The notes: generated from the letters alone by a model not told the origin. Positions 54,852 through 64,000 are shown, numbered from the stretch's first letter. The stretch is DNA of 64,000 bases from M3007 sp037445225 (GCA_037445225.1 JBBIKW010000016.1:26000-89999); one strand, 5' to 3'. A program made the numbers and translations.

Positions 54852-57488
54852 TTAAGGCAAATAGGTTTTTACTGCCTCTACGGCTTCTTGTAGGCGAGAG
54901 GCATCGGTTCCGCCGGCGGTAGCAAAAGACGGCTGGCCGCCGCCGCCGCCGCGCAGATACCTTTGGGCTAGGTCGCGCGCCAGGTTGCCGGCGTGCAGCC
55001 GATACTCTTCGACCAGCGCTTCGCTGATACGAACGGTAAGGAGTGGTTTGTTGCCGCTTTGCGAGCCCAAGACGACCACGGCTTTGCCCAATTCGCGCTC
55101 AATTTCGTGCGCCAAGGTTTTGATGGTGTTGGCGTCGGTGAGCGGTATGACCGCAGCGACGACGGAGAAGTCGTTGTGTCGTTCGGCTTGTTGGCGCAGT
55201 TGCCCTCGCAGTTGGCTTGCCTGTTGTTGGAGTAAGCGCTCGATTTCTTTCTGTAGCCGCTTATTTTCCTCTTGCAGCTCGGCTACCGCGCGCACCGGAT
55301 GCGGCGATTTGAGCAAGGAACGCACGGCTGCCATCTCGCACTCTATTGCACTTACGTATTGCTCGGCGGCCTCGGCCGTCACGGCTTCTAAGCGGCGAAC
55401 TCCGGCGGCGATAGCGCTCTCGGAGACAATCTTAAAAAAGCCGATGCGGCCGGTTTGCCTGACGTGACAGCCACCGCACAGCTCGCGCGAAAAAGCCGGG
55501 TCAAAGGTGATCATGCGCACGCGTTCGCCGTATTTTTCTCCAAAGAGCATCATGGCTCCGGCCTTTTGGGCCTCCTCAATAGGGATGTCGCGGGCCTCTT
55601 CTATGGCGATATTTTCCCGGATTTTTTCGTTCACCAAGTGCTCTATCTGAGCCAATTCTTCTTCGGTGACCTTCTGAAAGTGAGCAAAGTCGAAGCGCAG
55701 GGTTTGGTCGTCTAAATAGGAGCCCTTCTGCTGGACGTGCTGTCCCAACACTTTGCGCAAGGCAGCGTGTAGGAGGTGTGTAGCCGAGTGGTTGTTTTCG
55801 ATTAGGCGCCGGCGATGGATATCTACTTGCGCGCGCACTGCCGACGCCTTGATATTTTGCGGTAAGCACTCCAAATAGTGGATAATCAAGTCGTTCTCCT
55901 TTTTGGTATCGACAACGCGAACTTTTTCTTCTCCAAAGTAGAGCCATCCCGTGTCGCCTACTTGGCCGCCCCCCTCCGGGTAGAAAGGAGTTTTGTTGAG
56001 GACTACGTGGTACTGGGGTTGCCCCTTGGCTTGAACGGTTCGGTACTTGACCACACGGGCATCGTCGACATCCAGCTGGTCGTATCCGACAAAGGAAGTA
56101 GGCGCTTCCACGAGTACCGTCCAATCGCCTACGGCTTTGGCGGCATCTTTGCGCGAGCGCTCTTTTTGCTCTTGTAAGGCCTTTTCGAAGCCTTTCTCGT
56201 CTACAGTCCAACCTTTTTCGCGGGCAATGAGGCGCGTTAAGTCAATGGGAAAGCCGTAGGTGTCGTACAGTTCAAAGGCTTGCCGACCATTCAACACCTT
56301 ATCGCGCACTTCGAGCGATTCCAAGCGCTTGAGACCACTTTCCAGCGTGCGCAAGAAGGCCTTTTCTTCTTCTAACACCACCCGGACGACAAAGTCGATT
56401 TGGGCCTTCAGCTCTGGAAAAACGTCGGCAAACTCTTCTGCTAAAATGGGCGCCATGCGATACAGCATCGGCTCCTTTTGGCCTAAGAAGGAGTAGTAAT
56501 ACCGAACGGCCCGGCGCAGGATGCGGCGGATAACATACCCAGCGCCCGTGTTGGAAGGCAGCTCTCCGTCGGCGATGGTAAAGCATACCGCGCGCAAATG
56601 ATCGGCTACTACCCGCATAGCGACATCCGACATCGTCCAGTGGGGATGTATGCCCGGATAGGTGCCTTCGTAGCGAAGCCCCGTATAGCGCTCTAAGAAG
56701 TCGAATAGAGGGCGCCATAGGTCGGTATCGTAGTTAGAAGCGGCGCTTTGGACAGCCCGGCAGAGGCGTTCGAAGCCCATGCCCGTATCGACGCTTTTTG
56801 CGGGCAGCTCTTCCAAGGTGCCGTCGGCGCGGCGATTGAATTGCATAAAGACGTTGTTCCAGATCTCTATCACGTTAGGATCGTCGGCATTGACAAGGGT
56901 ACGGCCGTCTTGGCGGGCGCGGGCTTCGTCGGAGCGCAGGTCGATGTGAATTTCAGAGCAGGGACCACAGGGCCCTTGGTCGCCCATCTCCCAAAAATTT
57001 TCTTTTTTTCCAAAGGCCAAAATGCGGTCAGCCGGTACGTATTTGAGCCATTCAGCATGCGCATCTTCATCGAAGGGCAAGTTTTCGGCAGCATCCCCTT
57101 GGAAAACCGTCACGTACAACCGGTCTTTGGGCAAGCGGTACACTTCGGTGAGCAGCTCCCACGACCAGGCAATGGCTTCTTTTTTGAAGTAGTCGCCAAA
57201 CGACCAGTTGCCCAACATCTCAAACATCGTATGGTGGTAGCCGTCGCGACCCACGTCCTCTAAGTCGTTGTGTTTACCCGTTACGCGCAGGCACTTTTGG
57301 GTATCGGCCACGCGCGGCGCTGGCGGTATTTGATTGCCCAAAAAATAGTCCTTCAAAGGTGCCATTCCTGAGTTGACAAACATCAGGGTGGGATCGTTCT
57401 TAGCCACAATAGGGGCTGAGGGTATAATCTTATGCTCTCTGGCTGCAAAAAAGTCGAGAAATTGCTTTCGTATCTCGCGCGAAGTCAT
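54852..57488 (-). CDS. alaS: Alanine--tRNA ligase
   Basis: A class II aminoacyl-tRNA synthetase of 878 residues charging tRNA-Ala. The catalytic core starts with TSREIRKQFLDFFAAREHK; MFVNSGMAPLKDYFLG is motif 2-like. The editing domain has the HxxxH zinc motif in NNHSATHLLHAAL and the Cys-His pair in ELCGGCHVRQTG. The C-Ala domain follows (RGGGGGQPSFATAGG). Length is normal. The start could be ATG 57488 or 57497; both precede the conserved core. It is divergent from the DinB-type gene across about 230 bases. Confidence 0.96.
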   Translation of the reverse strand: MTSREIRKQFLDFFAAREHKIIPSAPIVAKNDPTLMFVNSGMAPLKDYFLGNQIPPAPRVADTQKCLRVTGKHNDLEDVGRDGYHHTMFEMLGNWSFGDYFKKEAIAWSWELLTEVYRLPKDRLYVTVFQGDAAENLPFDEDAHAEWLKYVPADRILAFGKKENFWEMGDQGPCGPCSEIHIDLRSDEARARQDGRTLVNADDPNVIEIWNNVFMQFNRRADGTLEELPAKSVDTGMGFERLCRAVQSAASNYDTDLWRPLFDFLERYTGLRYEGTYPGIHPHWTMSDVAMRVVADHLRAVCFTIADGELPSNTGAGYVIRRILRRAVRYYYSFLGQKEPMLYRMAPILAEEFADVFPELKAQIDFVVRVVLEEEKAFLRTLESGLKRLESLEVRDKVLNGRQAFELYDTYGFPIDLTRLIAREKGWTVDEKGFEKALQEQKERSRKDAAKAVGDWTVLVEAPTSFVGYDQLDVDDARVVKYRTVQAKGQPQYHVVLNKTPFYPEGGGQVGDTGWLYFGEEKVRVVDTKKENDLIIHYLECLPQNIKASAVRAQVDIHRRRLIENNHSATHLLHAALRKVLGQHVQQKGSYLDDQTLRFDFAHFQKVTEEELAQIEHLVNEKIRENIAIEEARDIPIEEAQKAGAMMLFGEKYGERVRMITFDPAFSRELCGGCHVRQTGRIGFFKIVSESAIAAGVRRLEAVTAEAAEQYVSAIECEMAAVRSLLKSPHPVRAVAELQEENKRLQKEIERLLQQQASQLRGQLRQQAERHNDFSVVAAVIPLTDANTIKTLAHEIERELGKAVVVLGSQSGNKPLLTVRISEALVEEYRLHAGNLARDLAQRYLRGGGGGQPSFATAGGTDASRLQEAVEAVKTYLP

Positions 57489-57722
57489 ATGCGACATGCC
57501 TTTTCGGCGCAAAGGTAGCGGCTTTTTAAGTGGGGCAGAGGCATTTCCTCAGCGGAAAGCGCATGCCCTAACTACATCCTCCCTTTAGGTAGTTGTGCCG
57601 CTAGTGACGCGTCAAAGTACAGCGACCAAGAATTTGCCGCGGCATCAAAATCGCATTTTTGCAACCGATTGCGTGCGGTACTTTTACCCTTAATTTTTGG
57701 AAACGCATAAAATCTATTGACT

Positions 57723-58229
57723 ATGCCGATTCGAGCCGCTCTGTTGGGACTCTACCGTCAAATGGACCAGCTGTTACAACAGCTTTCTGAAGAGGAATAC
57801 GCTCGACCATTAGCGGAATTTGATCACCATAGTCTGGGCCAGCATTTTCGACATATATTAGAATTTTTCCAGTGCTTAGAACAAGGGGCTTCTGTAGGAG
57901 TGGTCGATTATTCTGCTAGGCCGCGCAATCCGTTGTACGAAAACGACTTACTGGCGGTGCGCTGTGCTTTGCAACGCACGATCCAGCATTTGACTAAGCT
58001 CGACCCTACTCTTCCCATGGAAGTCTGCGTCGATGTGGGAGCTGAAGAGCGCGTTTGTTGTCCCAGTACATTGGGTCGCGAGATGGTCTTTGCCTTCGAA
58101 CACGCTATCCATCATCTGGCTATCGTCCGGATCGGCCTTACGTGTTGTTTTCCACACGTCTGTGTAGACGACGCGTTGGGTGTAGCTCCTGCGACATTGC
58201 GCCTGAGGGACAGCCGCGCAAAAGCGTAA
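57723..58229 (+). CDS. DinB-superfamily protein
   Basis: A 168-residue four-helix-bundle protein. Its DinB-type His triad is visible: HSLGQHFRHILEFF, and HAIHHLAIVRIG near the C-terminus. DinB proteins are metal-binding and some act as thiol-dependent transferases; the reaction here is unknown. The start is ATG 57723 after an AT-rich leader. A membrane protein gene follows 57 bases downstream and is likely on the same transcript. Confidence 0.85.
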   Translation: MPIRAALLGLYRQMDQLLQQLSEEEYARPLAEFDHHSLGQHFRHILEFFQCLEQGASVGVVDYSARPRNPLYENDLLAVRCALQRTIQHLTKLDPTLPMEVCVDVGAEERVCCPSTLGREMVFAFEHAIHHLAIVRIGLTCCFPHVCVDDALGVAPATLRLRDSRAKA

Positions 58230-58286
58230 TGTTTTCTCTTTAGGCTGTCTTTTAACGTCGGTTTGCAGAACTTTGCCTCATCTTAC

Positions 58287-59279
58287 ATGCTTGCCCTTTT
58301 TCGCAACAACGAGTTTTTTACCCTTTTTCTGTTAGCGGCGTACATCGCCGTGTTGCGTTTGCCCATGCTGTTGGGATGGGTGCCGCCTTTAGTTGCGGAG
58401 CCTTCTGCCGGGGGGGGGTTGTACCAATGGATTTTTTCTCTACTTGACATTTCTTCAAGGACTTCAGTACTGCTGGCCGCGGTCTTGGTGCTCGCTCAGT
58501 CCTTCTTCTTGTACCGGTTAGCGAGCACTTACCGGCTGATGAGCGAGCGAACGTGGCTGCCGGCCATGCTGTACGGCTATGTGGCCTCCTGCATTCCAGA
58601 TTTTTTGTCCCTATCGCCGGCATTGATAGCCGTGACTTTTGTGCTGTTGGCCCTGCACCCCCTTTTTTCTACGTATCGACGTCCGTTGGTTTTCTCTACA
58701 GTAGTAGATACAGCCGTTTGGCTTGTGTTAGCCGCGCTTTCTTATCCGCCTTCTTTTTGGTTCTTACTCATAGGCTTTTTCAGTTTCTTTCTGCTTCGCT
58801 CTTTTTCTGTCCGCGAACAGGCTGCCTACGTTGTCGCTATACTTGCCCTACTCATTATCTTGCAAGCCGCTCTCTTCTGGTACGACCGAACCAGCGATTT
58901 CTGGCGCGTACAATTGGGACAGGCTTTTCAATGGCCTCGGGCGCAGTTTCCGGAAGACCCGCGCGTGCGTTTTTCTATCATCCTGATGGGCGGCTTGTTC
59001 TTAGTAAGCGCCTTAGGGTTTAATGTTTACTACGCTAAGCGCAGCATTCAGGTAAGGAAATACATTGATTTGCTGTACTGGTTTTTCTTGGCGGGAACTC
59101 TCTCGGCAGTCTTTCGCGTAGGAGACCACTTGGACGGATTTCTGCTGTGTGCTCCCAGTGTTAGTCTGTTTTTATCTTACTTATTTCTTTCTTCTCGAAA
59201 CGCGTTGCTGATGGAGCTGCTTCACTTGGCGTTGTTGATGGCAGCCTTAGGCATACAGCTCTACGAGCCCGTTTCATGA
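58287..59279 (+). CDS. Conserved multi-pass membrane protein (DUF6427-like)
   Basis: A 330-residue inner membrane protein with about ten hydrophobic segments. MLALFRNNEFFTLFLLAAYI at the start and YYAKRSIQVRKYIDLLYWFF in the last third match the conserved Bacteroidota family that I believe is DUF6427. Its function is unknown. It precedes purQ by about 20 bases, probably sharing its transcript. A run of nine G at 58410-58418 lies in the coding sequence (residues about 42-44) and could permit slippage. The start at ATG 58287 is preferred to the TTG at 58263. Confidence 0.78.
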   Translation: MLALFRNNEFFTLFLLAAYIAVLRLPMLLGWVPPLVAEPSAGGGLYQWIFSLLDISSRTSVLLAAVLVLAQSFFLYRLASTYRLMSERTWLPAMLYGYVASCIPDFLSLSPALIAVTFVLLALHPLFSTYRRPLVFSTVVDTAVWLVLAALSYPPSFWFLLIGFFSFFLLRSFSVREQAAYVVAILALLIILQAALFWYDRTSDFWRVQLGQAFQWPRAQFPEDPRVRFSIILMGGLFLVSALGFNVYYAKRSIQVRKYIDLLYWFFLAGTLSAVFRVGDHLDGFLLCAPSVSLFLSYLFLSSRNALLMELLHLALLMAALGIQLYEPVS

Positions 59280-59300
59280 GGTAATGGCTTTTTTCATCTT

Positions 59301-60002
59301 ATGAAGTTTGGAGTTATCGTTTTTCCCGGTTCGAACTGCGACGACGACATGGTGCACGTGTTGGGCAACGCCTTGCAGCAGCCCGTGGTTAAGGTGTGGC
59401 ATAAAGATACACGGCTGCCGAGGGATGTAGATTGCGTGGTCTTGCCGGGCGGCTTTTCCTACGGCGACTATGTGCGGGCTGGGGCTATCGCCCAGTTTTC
59501 TCCCATTATGCAAGCAGTGAAGGTTTTTGCCCAAGAGGGAGGTTTGGTTTTGGGCATCTGCAATGGTTTTCAGATCTTATGCGAGGCGCGTCTTTTGCCG
59601 GGGGTCTTGTTGCGCAACGAGCATCAGCAGTTCATCTGCGAGTATGTTTGGGTAAAGCCGGCAACACAGCGTTCTCCCTTGACGGCCCAGCTCGACTTAG
59701 AGCGGCCGCTGCAAATTCCTATTGCTCATGCCGACGGACGCTACTACGCCGATGAAGAGACGCTAAACCGACTGGAGGCAAACGATCAAGTGCTTTTTCG
59801 GTATTGCACCGCTGCTGGTGAGGTCACAGCGGAGGCCAACCTGAATGGTTCGGCGCGCAACATTGCCGGAGTATGCAATGAGCAGCGCAATGTCATGGGC
59901 ATGATGCCTCATCCCGAACGCGCCGCTGAAGAAGTGCTGGGGAATACCGATGGGCGCTTGCTTTTTGAGTCGTTACTAAAAACGGCAGTGGCACTGCCTT
60001 AA
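59301..60002 (+). CDS. purQ: Phosphoribosylformylglycinamidine synthase, glutaminase subunit PurQ
   Basis: PurQ provides ammonia from glutamine to PurL for the fourth step of purine synthesis. The 233-residue class I amidotransferase has VLPGGFSYGDYVRAGA, the nucleophile Cys87 in LGICNGFQIL, and the His-Glu pair in MGMMPHPERA. Its length is typical of a separate PurQ subunit. PurL and PurS are not in the window. It starts 21 bases after the membrane protein gene and overlaps the end of the convergent membrane gene by four bases. Confidence 0.95.
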   Translation: MKFGVIVFPGSNCDDDMVHVLGNALQQPVVKVWHKDTRLPRDVDCVVLPGGFSYGDYVRAGAIAQFSPIMQAVKVFAQEGGLVLGICNGFQILCEARLLPGVLLRNEHQQFICEYVWVKPATQRSPLTAQLDLERPLQIPIAHADGRYYADEETLNRLEANDQVLFRYCTAAGEVTAEANLNGSARNIAGVCNEQRNVMGMMPHPERAAEEVLGNTDGRLLFESLLKTAVALP

Positions 60003-60529
60003 GGAGAGGCGGGGGGAGACGTCTTTTGTTGCTGCTGCGGCTCAAACAAAGCCAAAATGATATTGCCCATGTACACGCCCAAAGCCGACTCTACCAACGT
60101 GAGGAAAATGACCATATCTCGAAAATTCAAGATGTTGGGTGCTAAGGCTTTGAGCGAAATGAGCAACATCACTATGATGAAATGGCCGTGCACCAACCAG
60201 CGTACCAAGTTATTGATAGGAGTCTTAACTCCATTGCCGTTAATATTAGGCTCTGTAATGCTTCGCCCAATATAGCGAAAGACGGCTCCGCCATACATAG
60301 CGGTAATAGGGCCGAGAATGCCCATGAGCGCGGTGAACTCGTCGAAGTCAAAGCCGCGCAGGATGTAGTAGATGCATGCCGCGAAGATGAGGATGAAGTG
60401 ATAGATGAGTATCTGTCGAGCGATGCGCGCCCGCGGATTTTGCAAGCTCCCTTTTTTCGCAGTCGAGGCGGCGGCTTCTGTAGAAGCGGAGTGAGATGTC
60501 GCCGCGGTAGAGGCTGATGTTGCTGCCAT
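59999..60529 (-). CDS. Hypothetical four-segment membrane protein
   Basis: A 176-residue protein. Its first about 30 residues are Ala/Ser/Thr-rich and polar, then four membrane segments follow (about residues 38-58, 65-85, 110-127, 140-160) ending in a Gln/Pro-rich tail. ALMGILGPITAMYGGAVFRYIG and VESALGVYMGNIILALF are notable. I do not recognise a family. Confidence 0.7.
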   Translation of the reverse strand: MAATSASTAATSHSASTEAAASTAKKGSLQNPRARIARQILIYHFILIFAACIYYILRGFDFDEFTALMGILGPITAMYGGAVFRYIGRSITEPNINGNGVKTPINNLVRWLVHGHFIIVMLLISLKALAPNILNFRDMVIFLTLVESALGVYMGNIILALFEPQQQQKTSPPASP

Positions 60530-60543
60530 AACTGAGGTATTTT

Positions 60544-61473
60544 TTATTGAGAAAGTCGATGAACCAGCATTCTAAACAGACGACGCTGGTAATCTTCTAA
60601 GTTTTCTTTGTAGCGCTCAGAAAGATCTTTGTAGTCGTTCTTGCGAGGTGGAAAAAGAATGCCACTGCCGTATTTGCCTTGAAATTCCCACGATAGCTCT
60701 GTGTCGCTACCTCGCTGCACACATATTACTGAGATGCGATGGTATTCGTAGTAGCCGTCCGGGCAAATTTCGTGACTTAAATGGGTAATTTCAAGTATGA
60801 ACTCATCAAATGTCACAAAGCTGGTATCGATCCTAGCGCGCCAAAGGATGGGAGTTCCTTTGGGCTTATAATAATTGATAAGGAACTGGCGCGCTTTTGC
60901 GCAAACGATGGCAGCTGGCTGGTTGGGAATAATGGCTCTGCCTTCGCCCAGGTTGGCTTCTCGCAAGCTGGTGGGCAGCGAGACCTGCAATACACCGCTG
61001 CGCACGGAGCGGCCCTCTTTTAGCGTGCGTCCTTGAGCGCTGCTTAGCCTGACCCAAAAATGTGCTGGCTGATGGCATTGAATAATTACTTCCGCTTGCG
61101 ACTCGTGAATTTCCGCTAAAAAGGCCCACCTTTTCAACAGGCGCTCTCGAAAATATTGCCCGTAGTTTTGAAAGTTTTCCTGTTCTAATCGCTCCCAGGC
61201 ACATTGCAAGGAGTCGCATACGCGCGCTCCTTGGAAGGCGCCGCTCAAGAACAGGGTTACTTTCTGCGGCGCTACGGTAATGCTGTCTACCCGAAAAATG
61301 TGTCGAAGGCCTATTCCCTCTATCCATTTCTGGTATTCTACCGCCTTAGCGCGGAAGAAGTCTTCGTATCCCCTTAAATCTTCCTCAAAAGGCGACTGCG
61401 CGATGGCAGCAAATGGAGAAAAATGCACCCATCCGAGGAATATTACCAGGACGGTGACATAGGTTGGTTGCAT
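60544..61473 (-). CDS. Exported protein of unknown function
   Basis: A 309-residue protein with a leader (MQPTYVTVLVIFLGWVHFSP ending near AAIAQS). The mature chain has alternating charged strands, for example VTLFLSGAFQGARVCDSLQ, WVRLSSAQGRTLKEGRSVRS and ILEITHLSHEICPDGYYEY; three or four Cys residues might pair. No motif identifies a function. The start is ATG 61473; the longer frame adds residues without leader character. Confidence 0.65.
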   Translation of the reverse strand: MQPTYVTVLVIFLGWVHFSPFAAIAQSPFEEDLRGYEDFFRAKAVEYQKWIEGIGLRHIFRVDSITVAPQKVTLFLSGAFQGARVCDSLQCAWERLEQENFQNYGQYFRERLLKRWAFLAEIHESQAEVIIQCHQPAHFWVRLSSAQGRTLKEGRSVRSGVLQVSLPTSLREANLGEGRAIIPNQPAAIVCAKARQFLINYYKPKGTPILWRARIDTSFVTFDEFILEITHLSHEICPDGYYEYHRISVICVQRGSDTELSWEFQGKYGSGILFPPRKNDYKDLSERYKENLEDYQRRLFRMLVHRLSQ

Positions 61474-61560
61474 GGCAGGGTGAATTTTTGCACAGTTGAG
61501 CAGCACCGCAAATGACGAGAGCTCACTAAGGATTATTTTCCGAAACGCTTATTTTAACGC

Positions 61561-62751
61561 CTAAGCGATTGTGTTCGTTTTACGACAGAGCAGCAAAATT
61601 TTTTCTCCGCTCATAGAGGTCGTTCCAAATAGATAGATATCGCCGCCCGGAGAAAGGCCCAGCCGTCGATACACCTGCTCAACTGAGTCGGGAAAATGCC
61701 GCACGGCAATATTCGCTTTGTACTCCGGCAAGTAACGGGCCACGGCTTTTCGGTCGTATTTAACCACTGCCTCTATTCGGAAACTGCGCCCAGGTATTTC
61801 GAGTATTTGCCGGGCCGACGTATACAGATGCGCATGCGGATGAAGCTTAGTTAGGCCAAAACGCACGGCGAAGGATTTAAACGCCCCCGCTTTTAAAAGC
61901 GCTGCATCGGGCTCATAAAGAAAATGCTGAGGAGGTCCGTAATGTGGAGTAGTGCTGCGCTCTTCAGCCGGAGTAAACGAGAAGGTATGTTTACTTGCAT
62001 GGGATAGCACTACGGCTTCGATGGGAGTACTTTCGAAGAAGGACGCTTCTCGACCCAGCAGCAATAACACCTCTTTTACTTCACCAGCTACCGATACGAC
62101 CCAAATGCGCTCGACGTGTCGCAGCTGTGCTGTAGCCCGAGAAAGATCGAGCAAAGGAGAGGCCTTAATCAATACGCGTGGACTTATTCGCAGCAGGTCA
62201 GGATGCAGGGCCACAACATTGGGCGAGCAGTCTTCCAACCGAAAGATTCGCCTTGAGTCATTGGTGCGGCGCGCAGGGTCGACATATATGAGGTCGAAGG
62301 AAGTGCTACAACGGGCTATAAATTGTTCCGCATTGCCAACGACAACGCGGATATTTGAGGCATCCAGCCGTGCAAAATTGTGCTGAGCCGACCTAGCTAT
62401 TTCATCATCCTGCTCCAAGTACAACACCTCCTGAAATGATCTCGACCAAAAGAAGGCATCTACACCCATTCCCCCAGAAAGATCTGCCATTCGCCGCCCG
62501 TTAAATAGTTCCGCTTTAAAGCGCGCCATGACCTCGGACGAGGCCTGCTCCACCGCCAAAGGAGGAGGAATGTCTATATCGAAGAGAAACCACGAAGGAA
62601 CCTTGTCGCGGATGTTTCGCAACGCCTTTATGAAGGGCAAAAGAGAAGACACCGGCACTTCAGGATAGCGATGTGCGCTTAATGCTAATACTGCCGGGTC
62701 CTCATCGAGATGTTGGCGGACAAATTCCCGCTCTAAAGCATTTAGCATCAT
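61561..62751 (-). CDS. THUMP-like-domain SAM-dependent methyltransferase
   Basis: A 396-residue protein. A helical N-terminal part precedes a Rossmann methyltransferase core: MADLSGGMGVDAFFWSRSF (SAM motif I), YLEQDDEIARSAQHNF (acidic end of strand 2), and FDLIYVDPARRTNDSRR where the D-P-A motif stands in for the DPPY/NPPY motif. The C-terminal THUMP-like part contains KYDRKAVARYLPEYKANIAVRHFP. Such proteins are probable RNA methyltransferases; the target is unknown. The gene follows comF by about 30 bases. Confidence 0.82.
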   Translation of the reverse strand: MMLNALEREFVRQHLDEDPAVLALSAHRYPEVPVSSLLPFIKALRNIRDKVPSWFLFDIDIPPPLAVEQASSEVMARFKAELFNGRRMADLSGGMGVDAFFWSRSFQEVLYLEQDDEIARSAQHNFARLDASNIRVVVGNAEQFIARCSTSFDLIYVDPARRTNDSRRIFRLEDCSPNVVALHPDLLRISPRVLIKASPLLDLSRATAQLRHVERIWVVSVAGEVKEVLLLLGREASFFESTPIEAVVLSHASKHTFSFTPAEERSTTPHYGPPQHFLYEPDAALLKAGAFKSFAVRFGLTKLHPHAHLYTSARQILEIPGRSFRIEAVVKYDRKAVARYLPEYKANIAVRHFPDSVEQVYRRLGLSPGGDIYLFGTTSMSGEKILLLCRKTNTIA

Positions 62752-62780
62752 CCGCTACCTAAATGAGGAAAAATGGGTAG

Positions 62781-63503
62781 TTAGAGAATTCGCGCGTTGG
62801 CGGCAATAGCGACAGTGGCCATACTTAAACGTACCTGAGGAACGGCCAGCAAAAGTCGGCCACAGGCCTCTAAGGTAGCGCCGGTGGTCAATACATCGTC
62901 CACTAAGAGAAGGTGCTTACCGCGTATCTTCGAGGTATTCCTCAAGGAAAATACCTCTGCTACATTGGAAAATCGCTCCATGCGCTGCTTGCGCGTTTGG
63001 GACTCGGAGAACTCATGTCGCACTAAGACTTCCTGGAGCACGGGTATGTTTAAGATCTCCGAAACGCCTTGGGCAATCAGTGCACTTTGGTTGTATCCGC
63101 GTACCCGCATCTTCTTAGGGTGCAGGGGTACTGGTAAGATGGTTTCCACGCTTTGGAAATAGGGAGATACTTTTAGCGCGGATCCCAACAATCGCCCTAA
63201 TTGCACACCGATGTGGCCCTGATGATGATATTTCAGCTGATGAAGAGCCTGCTGCAAAGGGCTTCTGCGGCGAAAAAGAAAAAGCGCTGCGCCGCTCTCT
63301 ATCGGAATGCGCCCCCAAAACCGCTCGGTAAATTCGTTTTCGCGCAGGTCTGCCATGTTAGCTGGCAACAGCTGACATTGGCATCGGAGGCAAAATACGC
63401 TTCGCGGCGAAGATATCCCTTGGCCACATCCCGGGCATAGCGTTGGGTAGAATAATGAAAGCAGATGCTCAGACCACGATTTTATTTCTCTCAGAGCCCG
63501 CAT
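62781..63503 (-). CDS. comF: ComF-family protein (PRPP-binding, amidophosphoribosyltransferase-like)
   Basis: A 240-residue ComF protein with an N-terminal four-Cys zinc ribbon (CPGCGQ and CLRCQCQ), then the phosphoribosyltransferase fold with LPVPLHPKKMRVRGYNQSAL and the PRPP loop LLVDDVLTTGATLEACG. ComF is linked to DNA uptake in some bacteria, but ComF-fold proteins exist widely. No other competence genes are nearby. It is co-oriented with the downstream methyltransferase. Confidence 0.9.
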   Translation of the reverse strand: MRALREIKSWSEHLLSLFYPTLCPGCGQGISSPRSVFCLRCQCQLLPANMADLRENEFTERFWGRIPIESGAALFLFRRRSPLQQALHQLKYHHQGHIGVQLGRLLGSALKVSPYFQSVETILPVPLHPKKMRVRGYNQSALIAQGVSEILNIPVLQEVLVRHEFSESQTRKQRMERFSNVAEVFSLRNTSKIRGKHLLLVDDVLTTGATLEACGRLLLAVPQVRLSMATVAIAANARIL

Positions 63504-63690
63504 AAGATAAGTCCTGATAGGTGAAAAAGAGATGCCACGGAAACCTGACTCCTCCCGCCCATTTGATGTTTACAATATCTGCGGTCTTAAGCGCTGCTCA
63601 AACCTGCCGCTCTGCCTGCATTTACGCGCTTGACCGCGCGAAGAACAGCTGCGCTTGATTTGTATAGGTCTTCAATATTTATAAGGATCC

Positions 63691-64000
63691 TCATTCGCGC
63701 TGTTCTTCATCGAGCATCTGTCGGCGCAGTTCGGCCACGCACTCTACGGGCAGGCCCGTGAGCTGCCCGATGCGCTCGTCGTCCATGTCCGTTTGCCGAA
63801 GAAGGTTGCGGGCCACTTCCTCGCGGGCCATGGACACGCCTTCCTCTCGACCCTCTTCACGGCCTTCTGCCCGACCCTCTTCTCGGCCCCTAGCTAACCC
63901 TTCCAAAAGCCCCTCCTGTCGCCCTTCTTGCCGGCCTTTGGCCAGTCCTTCCTCTCTCCCTTTAGCGAGGATTCGGTCGTAAGTGGAGACCACCACCTCG
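63691..64000 (-). CDS. PD-(D/E)XK nuclease / Rpn-type transposase-like protein, C-terminal part, cut by window edge
   Basis: The visible C-terminal about 100 residues show a long Glu/Gly/Arg-rich helix with tandem GREEG and KGRQEG units, then RNLLRQTDMDDERIGQLTGLP and a short end. This tail type is common on PD-(D/E)XK-nuclease-family (Rpn) transposase-like proteins. The nuclease domain lies beyond base 64000. The frame is open to the window edge (the codons for EVVVSTYDRILAKG continue outward). Confidence 0.75.
   Translation of the reverse strand, partial: EVVVSTYDRILAKGREEGLAKGRQEGRQEGLLEGLARGREEGRAEGREEGREEGVSMAREEVARNLLRQTDMDDERIGQLTGLPVECVAELRRQMLDEEQRE

Overview
The window looks like a chromosomal segment of a Bacteroidota bacterium, probably a gliding lineage such as the Saprospiria or Chitinophagia. 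The pointers are C-terminal type IX secretion (T9SS) sorting domains on several secreted proteins, SprB-type repeats in a large surface protein, promoter -7 boxes of the TAnnTTTG class, a LytTR regulator, and several conserved membrane proteins typical of the phylum. The GC content is moderately high by eye. Most of the window is ordinary core genome. I found no rRNA, tRNA or CRISPR array.

Left part (1-8.6 kb): the 3' part of folC and a GT-C/TPR membrane protein are followed by a decayed accessory island at about 3.1-7.5 kb. The island holds a frameshifted DUF4338 (Druantia DruA-like) gene overlapping a frameshifted NurA-like nuclease gene. An IS5-family transposase remnant breaks into the NurA reading frame at an inverted-repeat-like end near 5416. 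Beyond it, in opposite orientation, are two broken AAA/STAND-like ATPase genes. A small Cys/Ala/Lys-rich exported protein follows. A ~500-bp gap with three consensus DnaA boxes then precedes dnaB and is a candidate replication origin or DnaA-controlled promoter.

Middle (9-30 kb): dnaB, serC, an SDR and an exported propeller-like protein run together. After them come pdxH and xerD (divergent), pnuC abutting a YbbP-type permease, a SpoIIM-like fusion, a 5-methylcytosine RNA methyltransferase, a TolC plus HlyD-type adaptor pair with no pump beside it, an orphan LytTR regulator, kbl and an aspartoacylase-family hydrolase.

Right part (30-64 kb): surface and secreted functions are concentrated here. 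They include a T9SS-sorted M4 metallopeptidase, a MORN-repeat caspase-like protein, a ChaN-like protein, a T9SS Ig-like protein, and a 1345-residue propeller/SprB/OmpA protein built from six alternating repeat pairs. There is also a T9SS beta-helix pseudogene and an intact beta-helix/PA14 protein. Interspersed are ruvA, sodA, alaS, purQ, comF and a THUMP-like methyltransferase. Four genes of families usually found beside MoxR ATPases (SpoIIM, DUF2201-VWA, DUF58, DUF5682) are scattered through the window, and no MoxR ATPase is seen. An Rpn/PD-(D/E)XK transposase-like gene runs off the right edge.
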